Positions 21,407 through 33,339 of a stretch of DNA of 64,000 nucleotides are shown here, one piece after another (position 1 is the stretch's first letter; the number at the start of each line of letters is the position of its first letter). This DNA comes from Pseudoips prasinana (lineage: Eukaryota > Arthropoda > Insecta > Lepidoptera > Nolidae). Below the pieces are notes generated by a model that made no database searches, was not told the DNA's origin, and was given only the letters and a program-made list of their open reading frames with translations. The stretch lies in NCBI GenBank assembly GCA_951640165.1, contig OX621253.1:10496001-10560000 (forward strand). The letters are read 5' to 3'. The position numbers were made by a program, and so were the translations under genes.

Positions 21407-24400
21407 CTAGAAAATATAAAATCAATTGAATAGTAATACTAAAAAAACATCACAATAATAATAATAACATAGAAGAAACCACAATATGTATGTACGTATC
21501 GTATACATATTCAAAAGTGAGTAGTGCATGACACAGTTTTATAAAAAAGACATCACAATGCAAAAACTCCAGTTAGTAAATTTATTCTTTTCAAATGGCA
21601 CGCTATACATTTATTGTTCATATTAATAAAAAGAAATCTGTGTGTACTTATGTACACGCATTAGAAGTTATACTTCTTTGGCATATGGAAAAATAATAAT
21701 TAAAATGCAGTAGTGATTAACGATAAATATTAAAATAAATCAAAAAGATTTTATTTAAATAAAAATACTAGAATATACAACTTGAACATAGTTATCAATT
21801 TTCATACCACCTAGAACTAACTTCATGCTGTTAAATTTAGGTGTCAGTGTGCGCGCGCATCGTAAAAATTCACTCTCATCTAGAACTAACTTCATGCTGT
21901 TAAATTTAGGTGTCGGTGTGCGCGCGCATCGTAAAAATTCACTCTCATCATTTTTCTCCATCGCGCCAAAAGAAGTATAACTTCGAAAAATAATTATATT
22001 TTAACTATGTCAGTAAAAAAAATATTCGTGATTCGATTTGATATCCAATGGATGTATTTAATTGAACTTAAAAATGACTTGATTACCTATTATATTTAAA
22101 TTCAAATTTCGAATCACATTCCCATGGAAAGAACCTGTATTATATTATAATTTAAGTTGAATCTTTTTAAGTCTTAAAAGCAACATGTTATAGTAAGCTT
22201 TTTAAATTGTATTCTTTAATACCTATGAGTTTAGCTATGACAACAGAATGCAGAATATTATCTGTAGGTAAACTAGTCTGTACATAATTGGTAGTACTTA
22301 CTATATATATACTAATACATCGAATAACCTATATTTTCCCTGAACAGTTACGGAGCTTAGACTTACTTACTGTCCATTGAAGTACGAGTATTGATTTATC
22401 AATTACATTTGACTTGTATTGATTATACTATTATTACGACAAAGCATTAAAAGCGCCATTAGCAATTATTGATTTTAAGCTACTCTTTTATAAGAGTTTT
22501 GTATATAAAGTTTTATTGGTCGTATTTTAAGCGCGTCCCCAAATATTTTTTAATATAATATCCATTTTACCTACAGTAAATATGAACACATATTTCATAA
22601 AGCATATAAACGTAAGGGTAATTTGGATCAAGCATCACATTCTTGGATATATATTTAGTAGAATGATATATTTCTAGATTCAAGCAGTAAAATTCCATAT
22701 TTTTTGCATGTATTTAAAATATGTATAATTAAACAGCAATCCCAGACATAAGAATAGACATAATATAAAGCTGCGTTTCATACATAAGTTTTAAGATTCA
22801 CATCAAATTAAATTATAGTTTCTTTTTATCTGATGATAAGTAATAAATCTATTATTATTAATATCGATAAATAGATGATTTAATTCAAATCGATTTCTAA
22901 TTGGAATATCTTGTTCAAACAAACGAAATATCCTGACAAAATAATTAAAGGCAGTAAAATAATGATTGAATGACAGAGAGACAAACTTTTCCTAAAGTTC
23001 CTTTTTCTTATCTTCAGTTAATACGAATAGAACTGTGGCAAGAGCGAAGTATTTAAGTGCGCTGCAAATAACTGTCACCTCAATAGTAGACCTAAAAATA
23101 TCTTATAAAGTACTGATGTGAATAAAAACTTATTGCATGAATTATATGACTTTTATACACGAAACTTCGATATAGATTTACGAACAGAAACGAAGTGACA
23201 AGATACAGAAATACAGAAAGCGAACATTTATCATGTATAACGACTTGCCCACTTACCAAGACAGGCTTAGTTACATGTTATAACTGAAGGAAAATAACAA
23301 AGTTATATACTAATTCATTAACATTATAACAAGTTACTTCTAAATTATACGTCGGTTATCGAAGCTTGTTCACACACAGTTGGCTGAAAATGTGAAGAAA
23401 ATAAGGATATGGTTAGTCTACGAACTTAATATGTAACAAAAGAGATGTAATTGATGTGGAATGTTGTGGTGAAAAAGGCTTTACTTACCAATGATTAGAG
23501 CCAACAGGATGATTCCAATAACAGCTGCAATTATCATCATCTGCAAAGAGCAATATACCGTCATAATACGTTTATTTTTCATAATCATAATAATTTTTAT
23601 TCACAGAATATAGGTTAAAAGTACAAGTTGTTATAGTGTTGGTATTGTGCTCTATATTCCTCTACCTTAAAATAAGCGAACAGTTTTTTTATTTTTACAT
23701 CATATTAAATAGTATCCAAGTAGTAGAAAATAATTAGTATTTAAGAATCAGTAGATACATTATAACCACGCATTGCATTTCATTCAAATAACAATTAATT
23801 AAATAAAACAGTAAAATGATAACATAAGTAACAAAATTATGTCAAAAGTAGCAAAACCATTTCAACAGCCAAATTACTGTATGCACTAGATTGCATTGTG
23901 TGGGAAATGGGGATTGTTTTGAATTTAGAAGGTTCTGCTTATCAAACTTATTAAACAAAAATATTGGTTTTAACGAAATGTTTGACCTTTATTAAACATC
24001 CAGTGATGACATTTGAGGAATTGGGACAGTGCTGAATTAATACATCTTTTACTATATAATAAAACGAGACGTCGAAGGGTCCAATGGTACAGGCCATTAT
24101 CAGTTTGATGAGAACAATGAATGTCAATAAAAATATATTTTCCAATCTAAAGATATTTTTTATCAAAAGATTTATTAAAAGCAATCTATTATTATTTCCT
24201 TGGGTGTTACGATCATTAAATAGATTTAGCCCAGTTTATACCAGATGTTTTCTTAGTTGGAGTCGAATAAACAGCTATGACATAATTGCATTAATACATT
24301 TGCAAAATAAAAAAGAAAACGTTATATTATAGGGATTTTGTTTTACCCCGTTAAACCTCTAAACCATGTTATTATTTAATGGATCCATGACTAAATCCTT

Positions 24401-27400
24401 TCTATATTTTTTTTATTTGTACACAATATATACAAATAGGTACACTTGGATAAATAAATTTTAAGTTATAAAAATATTATAAGGTAGGTATATATTAATA
24501 ATTGCATCAATTGAAAAAGTCTAATTATAATCGAATAGATTATACAATGCTTTTTTATTAAAGTAAATGAGTGTTTAAGTAAATGTGTAGGGTACCTTTA
24601 GATTTTGCAGCCAGAATTTGCTTTTCAGTTTGCCAGCTTGTTGTTCGAACTGTGACGCACCTTGCTGGAGAGCATCTGGAAGATGGACAAACGATTGGTA
24701 TTAGATACGAAATAGGTTTATGAGGAAACGAAGCAAAATGGCACAATACCCGCCATATTATTGAGCCCATAGATGAAGCGTATGTGATGCTATAACCGCT
24801 ATATACATTTCTGAGCTACGTATCCATTGGTATTTGGAACCAGCAGTTGCAATAATGTAATAATTTTAAGTTGAGAATACCTTTTTTAATAAAACTGTCT
24901 GTAAAATACTTAAATTCGAAACCTTAATCAAAGCAATGCTCACCTGCTCTGTCATCAAGTTCTGACAGTTTCTGATCTCGTTCCAAAACCTTTTCAACGT
25001 TCGTTTTCATAATGTCCACCACCTGTAACACGAAGATAAAAGTTTCCTCAATAAACCGGAGAAGAGAGAGTCGGGTGCGCGCACCGGGGTTCTTTCTTTC
25101 CACTTTTGGACGAATACAGAGCTATTCATCGATATACAAAAACCACGTTTGTAAATTATGTTTCTTTTTTCCTTGAAACGCTATTAAATAAATAATTTAT
25201 GAAATATAGATCCTATATTTATATATCCTATTATTGTTGTCCTGGCTGAATTTCTGCCACGGTGACTTGTCTCAATGGAGACTAGCTCTCTGCGCGGGGC
25301 ACAGGGGCACTTTCTATTCCATGAGTGATGGAACGACAAGCGACACCTCTGGATAGAATTCAGGTATTGTACCGACAGCTTACGTGTTTTCCGAGGCACG
25401 GGGGTCACCGTAGCATAGTTGGTGGTGCTCCTGCCTGCGAGGCTGGTGGTCTTGGGTTCGAGTCCCAGTGGGTGCGGATATTTGTGTGATGAGCGCGAGT
25501 GTTTGTTTCTGGGTCATGGATGTTTTCTATGTAAGTATGTATATCGTCGCCTGATGCCCATAGTGCAGGCTTTGCTTGGTTTGGGGCTGGGATGATCTGT
25601 GTGACGTTGTCCCTAGATATTATTATTATTAAATAAATAATTAATATTCACAAAATGTAATTAAATAAAATAAAACTTAAAAAAAAATATCGCCTACTTC
25701 CAAACTCCAGGGTGATATTAAGAATTGTTTCTTTTACAGAAAAATCCCTTAATCTCTCAAGCATTTTTGATCCAACCCGGGAATTGAACCTGAAAAGGAC
25801 CTCATTATCTGTTGTTGAACACGCTACCACAAGAGCAATGAGGCAGACACTACTTGTAGAAGGATGGACGTATGTAAATCGCATAAGCGTTCTTTTGTAA
25901 CTTTGTGATACTAAAAATAAATAAATACTAGCTGTGCCCCGCGGTTTTACTCGCGTTAAACTCTATAAATTATCACAGCTCCTCCCCCGTAGGTGATAGC
26001 GTAATCATATCTATACAAATAAATAAAATTTAAGTGTCTGTTTATAATATTGAAATAACCGATTTTTACTACATGTATATGAATATATATATACGGTACA
26101 TACCCCAAAATATATTTTTTTCAATTTTTGTCTGTCTGTCTGTTTGTTCCTGCTAATCTCTGAAATGGCTGGACCGATTTTGACGGGACTTTTTTTGGCA
26201 GGTAGCTGATGTAATAAGGAGTAACTTAGGCTAGAAAATCCAATAAAAAAACTTAATAAGCTAATTAACACGCGGACGAAGTCGCGGGCACAGCTAGTGT
26301 ACCCTATATGTTGACCCGACCTCTTACCCGTAATATTCATGCAAAATTTGAAGTAAATCCATGCAGTACATTTTGAGTTTAGCCCGGACATACATATAGA
26401 TAAACAGACGAAAATTCTAAAAACAGTATTTTTGGCTTCGATATCGATTGTAGATCAGGCCCCAAGTATCTTTTTAAAATATTCAATGTACAATTTTGAC
26501 TTTCCTACGATTTTATTATAATAAATTTATTCGATATTTGTATATGCAACATTATGGAGTATATCCATTTTACCCTTTGATGTATCCCACTTTGTTTATT
26601 TTAGGCATGGTGGGATACAATGAACTAAGAGTTCGAAGGGAACAGGCACTAACATCATATCTTTTTAAAATATTTAGGGGTAAAATTCATAATGCTGAAG
26701 TTTTAGAACAGATAGCCCTGTGTGTCCCGGACAGGTATGTTTGGAGAAGGAGACGGCCGCGATTGCTAGTGGAACCGCGTGGTCGGACTAATCTTGTGCG
26801 CGTGCTCTCCGTACTCTTAACCTTATAGCAGCTGAGACTGACCTATTTGTATGTTCTCTGAGTGAGTTCACGAGAAGTGCATTATGTATAATTTGTTATA
26901 AGTAAATTTGTGTAGTGGTATAAAATTGTTATATACTTAGATAAGCACTCTATCGCATTGGACTTATACCTGTAATATAGATGTAAGAGGAAAATAAATA
27001 AATAAAATAAATAAATAAATAAAAAAATGTATAGATTCTAAGCTAGGCAGAGTCTGTACAATGGTAACCTGACAATTGATTAACATACCTATGTAATCTT
27101 GAAAAGGGGAAATCATAAATTTAATCGGCCGGCGGATCTCGAACCAGCCCCCTCTCTCAATCCGGGGAAAGCGCTATGTTTTAAGCTATGAATGATACAC
27201 ACTGTCAGATCTGACCTAGACTAGACTATAAAATAAACATACTTAAGTAGTACATCGCATAAATATCAGATCCAATTTATATTGAACTCTGTTTCGTAAC
27301 GCAGTGATATCAAATCTAATAACAAACGCTAAATATTATTAATATTAGGGTCGAGTGTATCCTTGAACCCCGCATCACCACCGTAATATATGTGGCCATA

Positions 27401-30400
27401 CATTATGGGAATAGTGATGGGGTATTAGCCAGCCCTAGTTCAATTTCAAGAGTAATTTCTCATGCTATGACGTCAGCAGGACCGTGCTAGTGCGCGGGTG
27501 TAAGATGACGTCATGTATTGAATATACGCTTCAAGAATGGGGACGTGACCGTAGGTACCAAATAAAGCTTTTAGTGTATTGAATTACAGTGAAAAACGGA
27601 TTCAATGCTTGGTGATAATAATATACCCCTAGCCGAATTTCGGTCACGGCGGCCAGTCTCAATGGAGTTTAGCCATTTGGCGGGACATATTATAATGCAC
27701 AGGTGTGTGCGTAAAAACAAGAGCCCTTTCTATTCCATCACTCTCATGATGCGATGGGTCGACTAGGAACATGATTGGAAAAAGGTCAGGTGCAGGACCG
27801 ACGGCTTTACGACGGGGGTATGATACCGCCAACTCCCAGACTCCGAAAAAAACTCCGAAAATCACTTTTGGCCCGACTCGGGATTTGAACCCAGGACGTC
27901 GTTCTCGGCAGGTGAACACGCTACCACTAGGCCAACGAGGCAGTCAGATTGGTGATATGCTGTGTGGGGACTACCAGGTTACTTATCGCCTTTAGTTAAA
28001 TTTGAGTGCAATTTGTAATCATTCATATTAGGTAAAGATTTTTCAATTATTTAAGTAAATACTTACATAAAAAGACACAAAAACCACAGAGGTTTGTCTA
28101 GTGTGCTAAAAGTACAAGTTTCGTGACACAATAGAAACACACCAAAAGATTGGACCGCTATTTGGTTACCATCGTAATTGCGACTGCCATTAAGGTTAGG
28201 TTGGTGTTTTATTATTTTGTTTATATTTATATGACATTTACTGCCAATCCGGAAGAGAGCCGAAAATTAACCCAACAAGAAAATGAGACTAACTTTTACA
28301 CATAAAATTCCACTGTCAATTATTTGTATTGTGACAAATTGTATGCCAAATACTAGTAGCTTTTAAAAAACAACGCCATGAAAATAATATTCAAATATTA
28401 TTTTCATGGCGTTGTTTTTTAAAAGCTACTAGTATTTGGCATATTCAAATATCTGTCTTCATTAGGTCTTATTGATTTCTTACAGATATTCAAATATCTG
28501 TCTTCATTAGGTCTTATTGATTTCTTAAGAGAAAGCACTCTTCGTAACCTTAAAATTTCGTGAAGTAGACGCCACGTCAAAAGCGTCAAGGTTCTATGAA
28601 AATAGCTCTTAATACATACTTAATAAAGACTGTCAAATCAAAGTGTTTCCAATGTCCTACATACCGTCATAAAATATTATATAAATACGTTCATTAGAAA
28701 GTTGGGTATAAAAGATCCATCATAATTCCTGTCAATAACATGTTTTCTTTGTAATTTTCTTTCAGTATACACATTTTCAGGATTGGGTTGCCATCTGCTA
28801 GCTTTCACCCCAAGGCTTGACAGGATTTTATACGCAAGCTATTTTCTGAACATTTTCACTTTTTTCAATAATAACTATATTGGACTGACGTGAAGATCAA
28901 ACATAGTGAAAATTTGTACCGGATAATTCACGTTATTGTTTTCATGTTGGATTCGGCCAACTGTTTCAATGTTTTCACGATGCCACGCAGTGCGGGTAGC
29001 ATTCGCCCTGAAGATGATCTCCTGAAGAAGTCGAAACTATGGATCGAATCCAACATAAAATCAATTACTCGTGTTATTAGTTACAATTTTTATAAAATAA
29101 TAATAACTGTTTGAAAAACATAAAACTGACTAACTTTTTTCTAGACAACCGATTGGAACAAAATTTAAAGAAAACCATTCTGAAAGCATTGCCTTACGAT
29201 ATAAGAATAATTTAAAAAAATTAGGTTGCGAACAACGGAGAAATCGCATAAAATATATACAAATAAAAAAAGTGTATTCGCTTCGCTACCACCTCAGTGC
29301 CTTGTGTGTTTGGAGATCCCCGCAAAGAGCAACTATTACTGTAACCCATTTATAGTTGATGTCAGGATGTGCTTTGTATCAGTGAAGATATTTATACAAA
29401 TATTTATTTTCGTAGTGCGGGCGTATTTTTTTTTAAATAAAGCTGATTAAAACTACTTCTGATACATCTTATATAAGTAAACTGGACGAAACTTGGACGG
29501 CATGTATGGTACATCGGTTAAAACAGTCACCTCGCCCCTTCGTGTCTACACGGTTACAGTAGAGTTTACAGTAAAACAAGAGGTTACAGTAAAGTACCCC
29601 ACGAGCCCCGCGACACAAGCAGTCCTTTCCTTAGTGAGGGCGTTGTCTTTCAAAAATAAAACGTAGAAATTTTACCTAAATAAAGAATTTCATCCAAACT
29701 GTTAAGTCCTTTCCGAGAATTCCCGAAGTAGAACTATATACAAGAATTGCTGGTTTAAAGTTATTAGATTTCTTCCAATCCAAGGCATTAGAATATGTTG
29801 GTAGCTGCTTATTCATTTAAGGTTTGAGGATGTTTCGGCGCCGCGGCGGCGTGTAACTGGAACTTAAATATTTATACGTACGATACTCGGTCGTACGACA
29901 GACCTTGATCTTGTAATTTAACCCAGAATCTTGTCATTATTTAAGTGTCAAGGCACAGGAAATATAAGTAAAGTAAAGTAAAATACTCTTTATTGTACAC
30001 CAATACATAGCATAATAATTGAACATAAAGTTATTAAAGTACAATGGGCGGTCTTATCGCTGCTGCGATTTCTTCCAGACAACCTTAAACGGAATATAAT
30101 CCAAGGATCTAAAAATAAACTGGGTAGTGAAGGTGTTTGAATAAATTAAACTTAACCTAACTTAAACTAACAAAAGTCAACAGATATAAAATAAATACAT
30201 AAATATCCCTATAATTTATATTCTCATTGAAATAAGTTTGAAATAATGGCGTACCCATAGAAGTATATTTCTATATATAATTCACTGAACGTGACATGTC
30301 TGACGATCTTCATTATTTTTTTGGGTTCTCTTGTTTGATATTTATAAATTATTAAAAAAAGTAAAGAGCACAAGACTACACATGTGGCGCAGCGGCTAAG

Positions 30401-33339
30401 ACAGTCGCCCCGCCGATTTGTGTACGGGGATACGAGTCCTGCGCCGGACAACTATTTGTGTGACCCATAAATAGCTGTTCTGAGTCTGAATATAATTTGA
30501 GTCCGCCTATTATATGTTTCTAAAGTACCCCACGGCACAGGGATTAGTTCCGCTAGTGTGGGTGTTGTAAAAAAAAATGAGTAATTAAAAATTTACAAAA
30601 TAATTTATGGAATCGTTTGACTAACTTTTAAACCATTTGTTGCTAAAAATCCGGAGTATTCCATGCGGAGTATATTTTTTTTGAAATATTTATCCGATAT
30701 TCTTTTACTTCTTAATATTGTATGCTTCCTATTATTAATTTATCTTAAGCTATTCTCTATCATTAAAAATCATGTTTTTTTTTAATTTGACGATGCACGG
30801 CAATACAGTCGAGACTGCCTCGTTCTCGAAGCATACGTGTGAAAAAGAAAACAATATTAAAATAGACAGAGATTTTCATACTCCTCTAAAAAAAATCAGT
30901 TTTATTGTCACTAATTTTGAAAACTGACAAAAGAACTAAATTTGTTTATATTATGGATAAAATGTGATATATAATATGACAACACGTCAAAGATACTTTT
31001 CAACACATCTGCTTTGTTTACCTACAATTTATTTGTCAGTTTGTGATAGGTTATTTTATTGAAAAACACTTACATACAAAATAAAAGTATATGTAGTATA
31101 TCAGTTACCTGGTTTTCATAGTACCAGCTCTGCTTAGTTTGTGATCAGATGGCGGTGTGTAAATAATGCCCCAGGATATTATTATTATTACTGATAAAAT
31201 TTGTCATAATTATAATTATGTTAAAAACACCGTCTTAGTTGGCTATGATATCTACTGAATACTGTAAAATTTAGCAAAATAATAAATATATTCAATTATA
31301 ATAAAAATATGCTGCGGTCATGTTGTTATATTAATAAAAAAGGTTTTCCCTGATTTTAGCGGGAGCGGGAGTAAGAGAAAATCTTTTTGTAACCACTGCG
31401 TCACATATATTTGCGTATAGTCTAATAATTTAATAAGATAGATTATTTACGAAATTATGGTCTTAAACCAACATTTTTTCATTTTGTCATATTTAGGATT
31501 CCGTACCGAAATAGTAAAAACGGATCATTATGGTGCGATTCAGTCTGGCCGTGCGTTCATCTGTAACAACAGCAAAACTTGGCTTCTACTAAAGATATTT
31601 GCTTTTAAAATGGTTGATGTTGAGGTCAATGCTTCCAAGTAAAGGTATTACGCTAATTGAGAAACGAACCCTATGAAAAAGCCTGATTTCCTTATTTCAA
31701 AATAATTGGTTTTCAAATCAGAATTTAAATACATGAAGCAATAACTTTGTACCCCTTTTTACGAAAATTTCTGACGGAGGATGGCGACGCATGCCGTGGT
31801 TTGTTTTTTTTTATTTTTTTAGTTCCTATCACAATATGTTCTTTTCGACTTCGACTTCGACTTCGACTTCGACTTCTACTTGGACTTCGACTTGACTTCG
31901 ACTTTGACTTCGACTGCGACTTATACTTCGACTTCGACTGCGACTTATACTTCGACTTGACTTCGACTGCGACTTATACTTCGACTTCGACTTCGACATG
32001 ACTTCTACTTTGACTTCGACTGCGACTTATACTTCGACTTCGATATCGACTCCGACTTCGACTTCGACTTCGACTGCGACTTATACTTCGACTTCGACTT
32101 CTACTTGGACTTCGACTTGATTTCGACTTTGATTTCGACTGCGACTTATACTTCGACTTCGACTGCGACTTATACTTTGACTTCGACTTCGACTTTGATT
32201 TCGACTGCGACTTATACTTCAACTTCGACATCGACTTCGACTTCGACTTGGACTTCGACTTCGACTGCGACTTACACTTCGACTTCGACTGCGACTTATA
32301 CTTCGACTTCGACTTCGACATGACTTCTATTTTGACTTCGACTGCGACTTATACTTCGACTTCGAAATCGACTTCGACTTCGACTTCGACTTCCACTTCG
32401 ACTGCGACTTATACTTCGACTTCTACTTGGACTTCGACTTGGACTTCGACTTCGACTGCGACTTACACTTCGACTTCGACTGCGACTTATACTTCGACTT
32501 CGACTTCGACATGACTTCTATTTTGACTTCGACTGCGACTTATACTTCGACTTCGAAATCGACTTCGACTTCGACTTCGACTTCCACTTCGACTGCGACT
32601 TATACTTCGACTTCTACTTGGACTTCGACTTGACTTCGACTTCGACTTCGACTGCGACTTATACTTCGACTTCGACTTTGATTTCGACTGCGACTTATAC
32701 TTCAACTTCGACATCGACTTCGACTTCGACTTCGACTGCGACTCACACTTCGACTTCGACTTCGACTGCGACTTATACTTCGACTTCGACTTCGACTTCT
32801 GCATATTACTTTTACAAAATATTGTCGATGTTTCACATCTGCCAGGCGTCCCGTGTCGGCTCACATTTTTTTCTATCTTGCATAGTTTTATCCCAAACAA
32901 GCACCTTTTTGTTTTTAGAGATATGATAATATGACATACTACCTAAGTAGCTTATTTTTAGGCGTCGAAGGGAAGAACGGAATCCTCAGCGCGCGAGATG
33001 GGTTTCTCGGGATGGTGGGACACTTTGTTGGTTACTTTGATATATTAATAAGTGAAAAATATGTTCGTAAGTGTACCAAACCTACTATACCTACTAAATG
33101 AGCTTGATTTAAAGAACACCCTAAACGAAGTAAATATATATTATTTATTTAGCATTTTTCCTAATGTTAGTAGACCAAAATATATCCAAAAGTTTATTTT
33201 AAAAACAAAATAGCTCACCTCGTCGACTTGCGCCTGTGTCTGCTGCAGGCGGCGCTGAGCAGCGATCTGTTGAGGAGTCTTGGGCCCGCCCACGGGCATG
33301 TCGCCATCGCCACCAGGCGCCAAACCGCCTTCCGACGCC
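21399..33339 (-). CDS. n-syb: neuronal synaptobrevin (VAMP), R-SNARE of synaptic vesicles; start exon not found
   Basis: Vesicle SNARE that pairs with syntaxin and SNAP-25 to fuse synaptic vesicles (family knowledge). Exons seen, joined in phase: 33219-33339, 24944-25022, 24596-24675, 23489-23540, and a likely end exon at 21371-21406 whose frame stops at 21399. The visible protein is about 112 residues: a Gly/Pro-rich N-terminus, then [13 protein letters not shown] and [19 protein letters not shown], which carries the zero-layer Arg (in LERDQ). [20 protein letters not shown] and [14 protein letters not shown] follow, then a hydrophobic anchor [18 protein letters not shown]. The juxtamembrane segment reads KLKSKFW where fly n-Syb has KLKRKFW, one basic residue fewer. 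The first exon (Met plus a few residues, ending with two bases of a split codon) lies upstream and was not recognised. The 8.2-kb intron 25023-33218 is filled with repeats. Confidence 0.93.
21664..21988. mobile_element. small element with inverted ends GAAGTTATACTTCTTTTGGC and an internal 69-bp duplication
   Basis: The left end GAAGTTATACTTCTTTGGC (21665) and the right end GCCAAAAGAAGTATAACTTC (ending about 21986) are inverted copies, and each is itself nearly palindromic. Inside, 21811-21948 holds two copies of a 69-bp unit (CTAGAACTAACTTCATGCTG ... GTGCGCGCGCATCG). On the minus strand the unit reads as 23 residues ([19 protein letters not shown]) twice, starting MEKND. This could be the remnant of a small coding frame or chance. 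The element lies in an n-syb intron or just inside its 3' region. Confidence 0.6.
21989..23488. other. n-syb intron, nothing recognised
   Basis: AT-rich, no repeat family or coding exon identified. Very long TA- and TTTA-rich stretches. Confidence 0.4.
23489..23540 (-). CDS. n-syb: n-syb exon, transmembrane anchor
   Basis: [17 protein letters not shown] plus one base, flanked by TTTGCAG and GTAAGT. MMII-x-VIG-II is the start of the synaptobrevin anchor. Reading through the donor would give only GK and a stop, so the exact C-terminus depends on the next exon. Confidence 0.92.
24596..24675 (-). CDS. n-syb: n-syb exon, C-terminal half of the SNARE motif
   Basis: Completes the split Asp codon and reads [20 protein letters not shown] then WLQNLK; flanked by TTCCAG and GTACCC. 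WLQNLK is the conserved membrane-proximal segment. Confidence 0.95.
24944..25022 (-). CDS. n-syb: n-syb exon, central SNARE motif
   Basis: [19 protein letters not shown] then SELDDRA plus one base of an Asp codon; flanked by TTACAG and GTGAGC. Holds the zero-layer Arg of the R-SNARE heptad helix. Confidence 0.96.
25238..25855 (-). repeat. SINE family A, reverse, split by a family B SINE
   Basis: The body end (CTCAATGGAGACTAGCTC) lies at 25267-25290, and the tRNA-like head, in reverse (CCGGGAATTGAACCTG and ACGCTACCACAAGAGCAATG), at 25778-25850. Between them, 25403-25634 is a complete SINE of another family in the opposite orientation. The nesting order is therefore A first, B later. Confidence 0.65.
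25403..25634 (+). repeat. tRNA-derived SINE (family B), full copy nested in family A
   Basis: Head CACCGTAGCATAGTTGGTGG, then GGTTCGAGTCCCAGTGGG (B box), body GTTTCTGGGTCATGGATG, and tail CTAGATATTATTATTATT. A second full copy is at 40189-40433. Tail-only copies occur at 17925 and 31096. Confidence 0.75.
25930..26305 (-). repeat. LINE-type tails, 'tagctgtgccccg' family, composite
   Basis: Starts ACTAGCTGTGCCCCGCGG (reverse orientation). A second piece ends GACGAAGTCGCGGGCACAGC then TAGT (forward) after a TGTCTGTCTGTCTG run. Two adjacent, oppositely oriented tails. Confidence 0.6.
26496..27027 (+). pseudogene. LINE 3' end with the C-terminus of the reverse-transcriptase ORF
   Basis: The frame ending at 26828 reads [38 protein letters not shown] and [15 protein letters not shown]. 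This is the conserved C-terminal tail of a common lepidopteran non-LTR element. The 3' UTR ends in an AAATAAATAA-type tail at 26990-27027. 5'-truncated, so dead on arrival. Located in the long n-syb intron, antisense to the gene. Confidence 0.8.
27040..27205 (-). repeat. SINE-like fragment, reverse
   Basis: GCAGAGTCTGTACAATGG resembles the reverse 3' body of family B; GGATCTCGAACCAGCCCCC near 27137 is a decayed B box. Confidence 0.45.
27635..27945 (-). repeat. tRNA-derived SINE (family A), reverse, nearly full
   Basis: Reverse of 1321-1650. Body GGCGGCCAGTCTCAATGGAG, CCATCACTCTCATGATGCGA and GACCGACGGCTTTACG; head in reverse GGGATTTGAACCCAGGACG and CTAGGCCAACGAGGCAGTC. Lies in an n-syb intron. 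Confidence 0.75.
28342..28443. repeat. 102-bp near-perfect palindrome
   Basis: Left arm TATGCCAAATACTAGTAGC, then TTTTAAAAAACAACGCCATG and AAAATAATATT, is followed at once by its exact complement. Only the two central bases (28392-28393) fail to pair. Stem of about 50 bp with essentially no loop, in an n-syb intron. Confidence 0.9.
28441..28528. repeat. 45-bp direct tandem duplication
   Basis: ATATTCAAATATCTGTCTTC and its downstream 25 bases occur at 28441 and again at 28486, abutting the right arm of the palindrome at 28342-28443. The copies are identical over about 42 bases. Confidence 0.9.
29962..30095 (-). repeat. LINE 3' end (minus orientation)
   Basis: Starts with an AGTAA-rich tail (AAGTAAAGTAAAGTAAAATA), then CTCTTTATTGTACACC, and ends GCGATTTCTTCCAGACAACC. 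This is a frequent lepidopteran non-LTR 3' terminus. No coding part. Confidence 0.6.
30375..30560 (+). repeat. tRNA-derived SINE fragment
   Basis: The head has GTGGCGCAGCGGCTAAGACA and a B-box-like GATACGAGTCCTGCGCC, followed by TTTGTGTGACCCATAAATAG. A decayed relative is at 29505-29640. Confidence 0.55.
31096..31190 (+). repeat. SINE family B tail
   Basis: CTGCTTAGTTTGTGATCAGA, then AATGCCCCAGGATATTATTA. Head absent. Confidence 0.55.
31844..32799. repeat. TTCGAC hexanucleotide array with higher-order structure
   Basis: About 950 bp of TTCGAC-type hexamers with regular variants (TGCGAC, TTATAC, TTGGAC, TTGATT). Part of it, from about 32250 to 32640, repeats with a period of 191 bp (the block CATGACTTCTATTTTGAC recurs at 32319 and 32510). 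Stop codons are almost absent, so open frames run on both strands: Ser-Thr, Asp-Phe and Arg/Lys-Ser dipeptide frames. It lies in the long n-syb intron. I regard the frames as a by-product of the hexamer, not genes. Confidence 0.9.
33219..33339 (-). CDS. n-syb: n-syb exon, N-terminal region and start of the SNARE motif
   Basis: Forty codons after a split one: [40 protein letters not shown]. Flanked by TTCTTAG and GTGAGC. The Gly/Pro-rich lead and [18 protein letters not shown] are diagnostic of insect neuronal synaptobrevin. Confidence 0.95.

Noticed and set aside
28890..29114. 74-residue plus-strand frame in the n-syb intron
   Set aside because: Contains an imperfect inverted pair (TGTTGGATTCG / CGAATCCAACA), suggesting a repeat; no protein family recognised.
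32487..32900. Arg/Lys-Ser-rich 137-residue frame on the minus strand (RS-domain look)
   Set aside because: It is produced by the TTCGAC hexamer, which is open in several frames on both strands. No start context, splice signals or non-repetitive domain.
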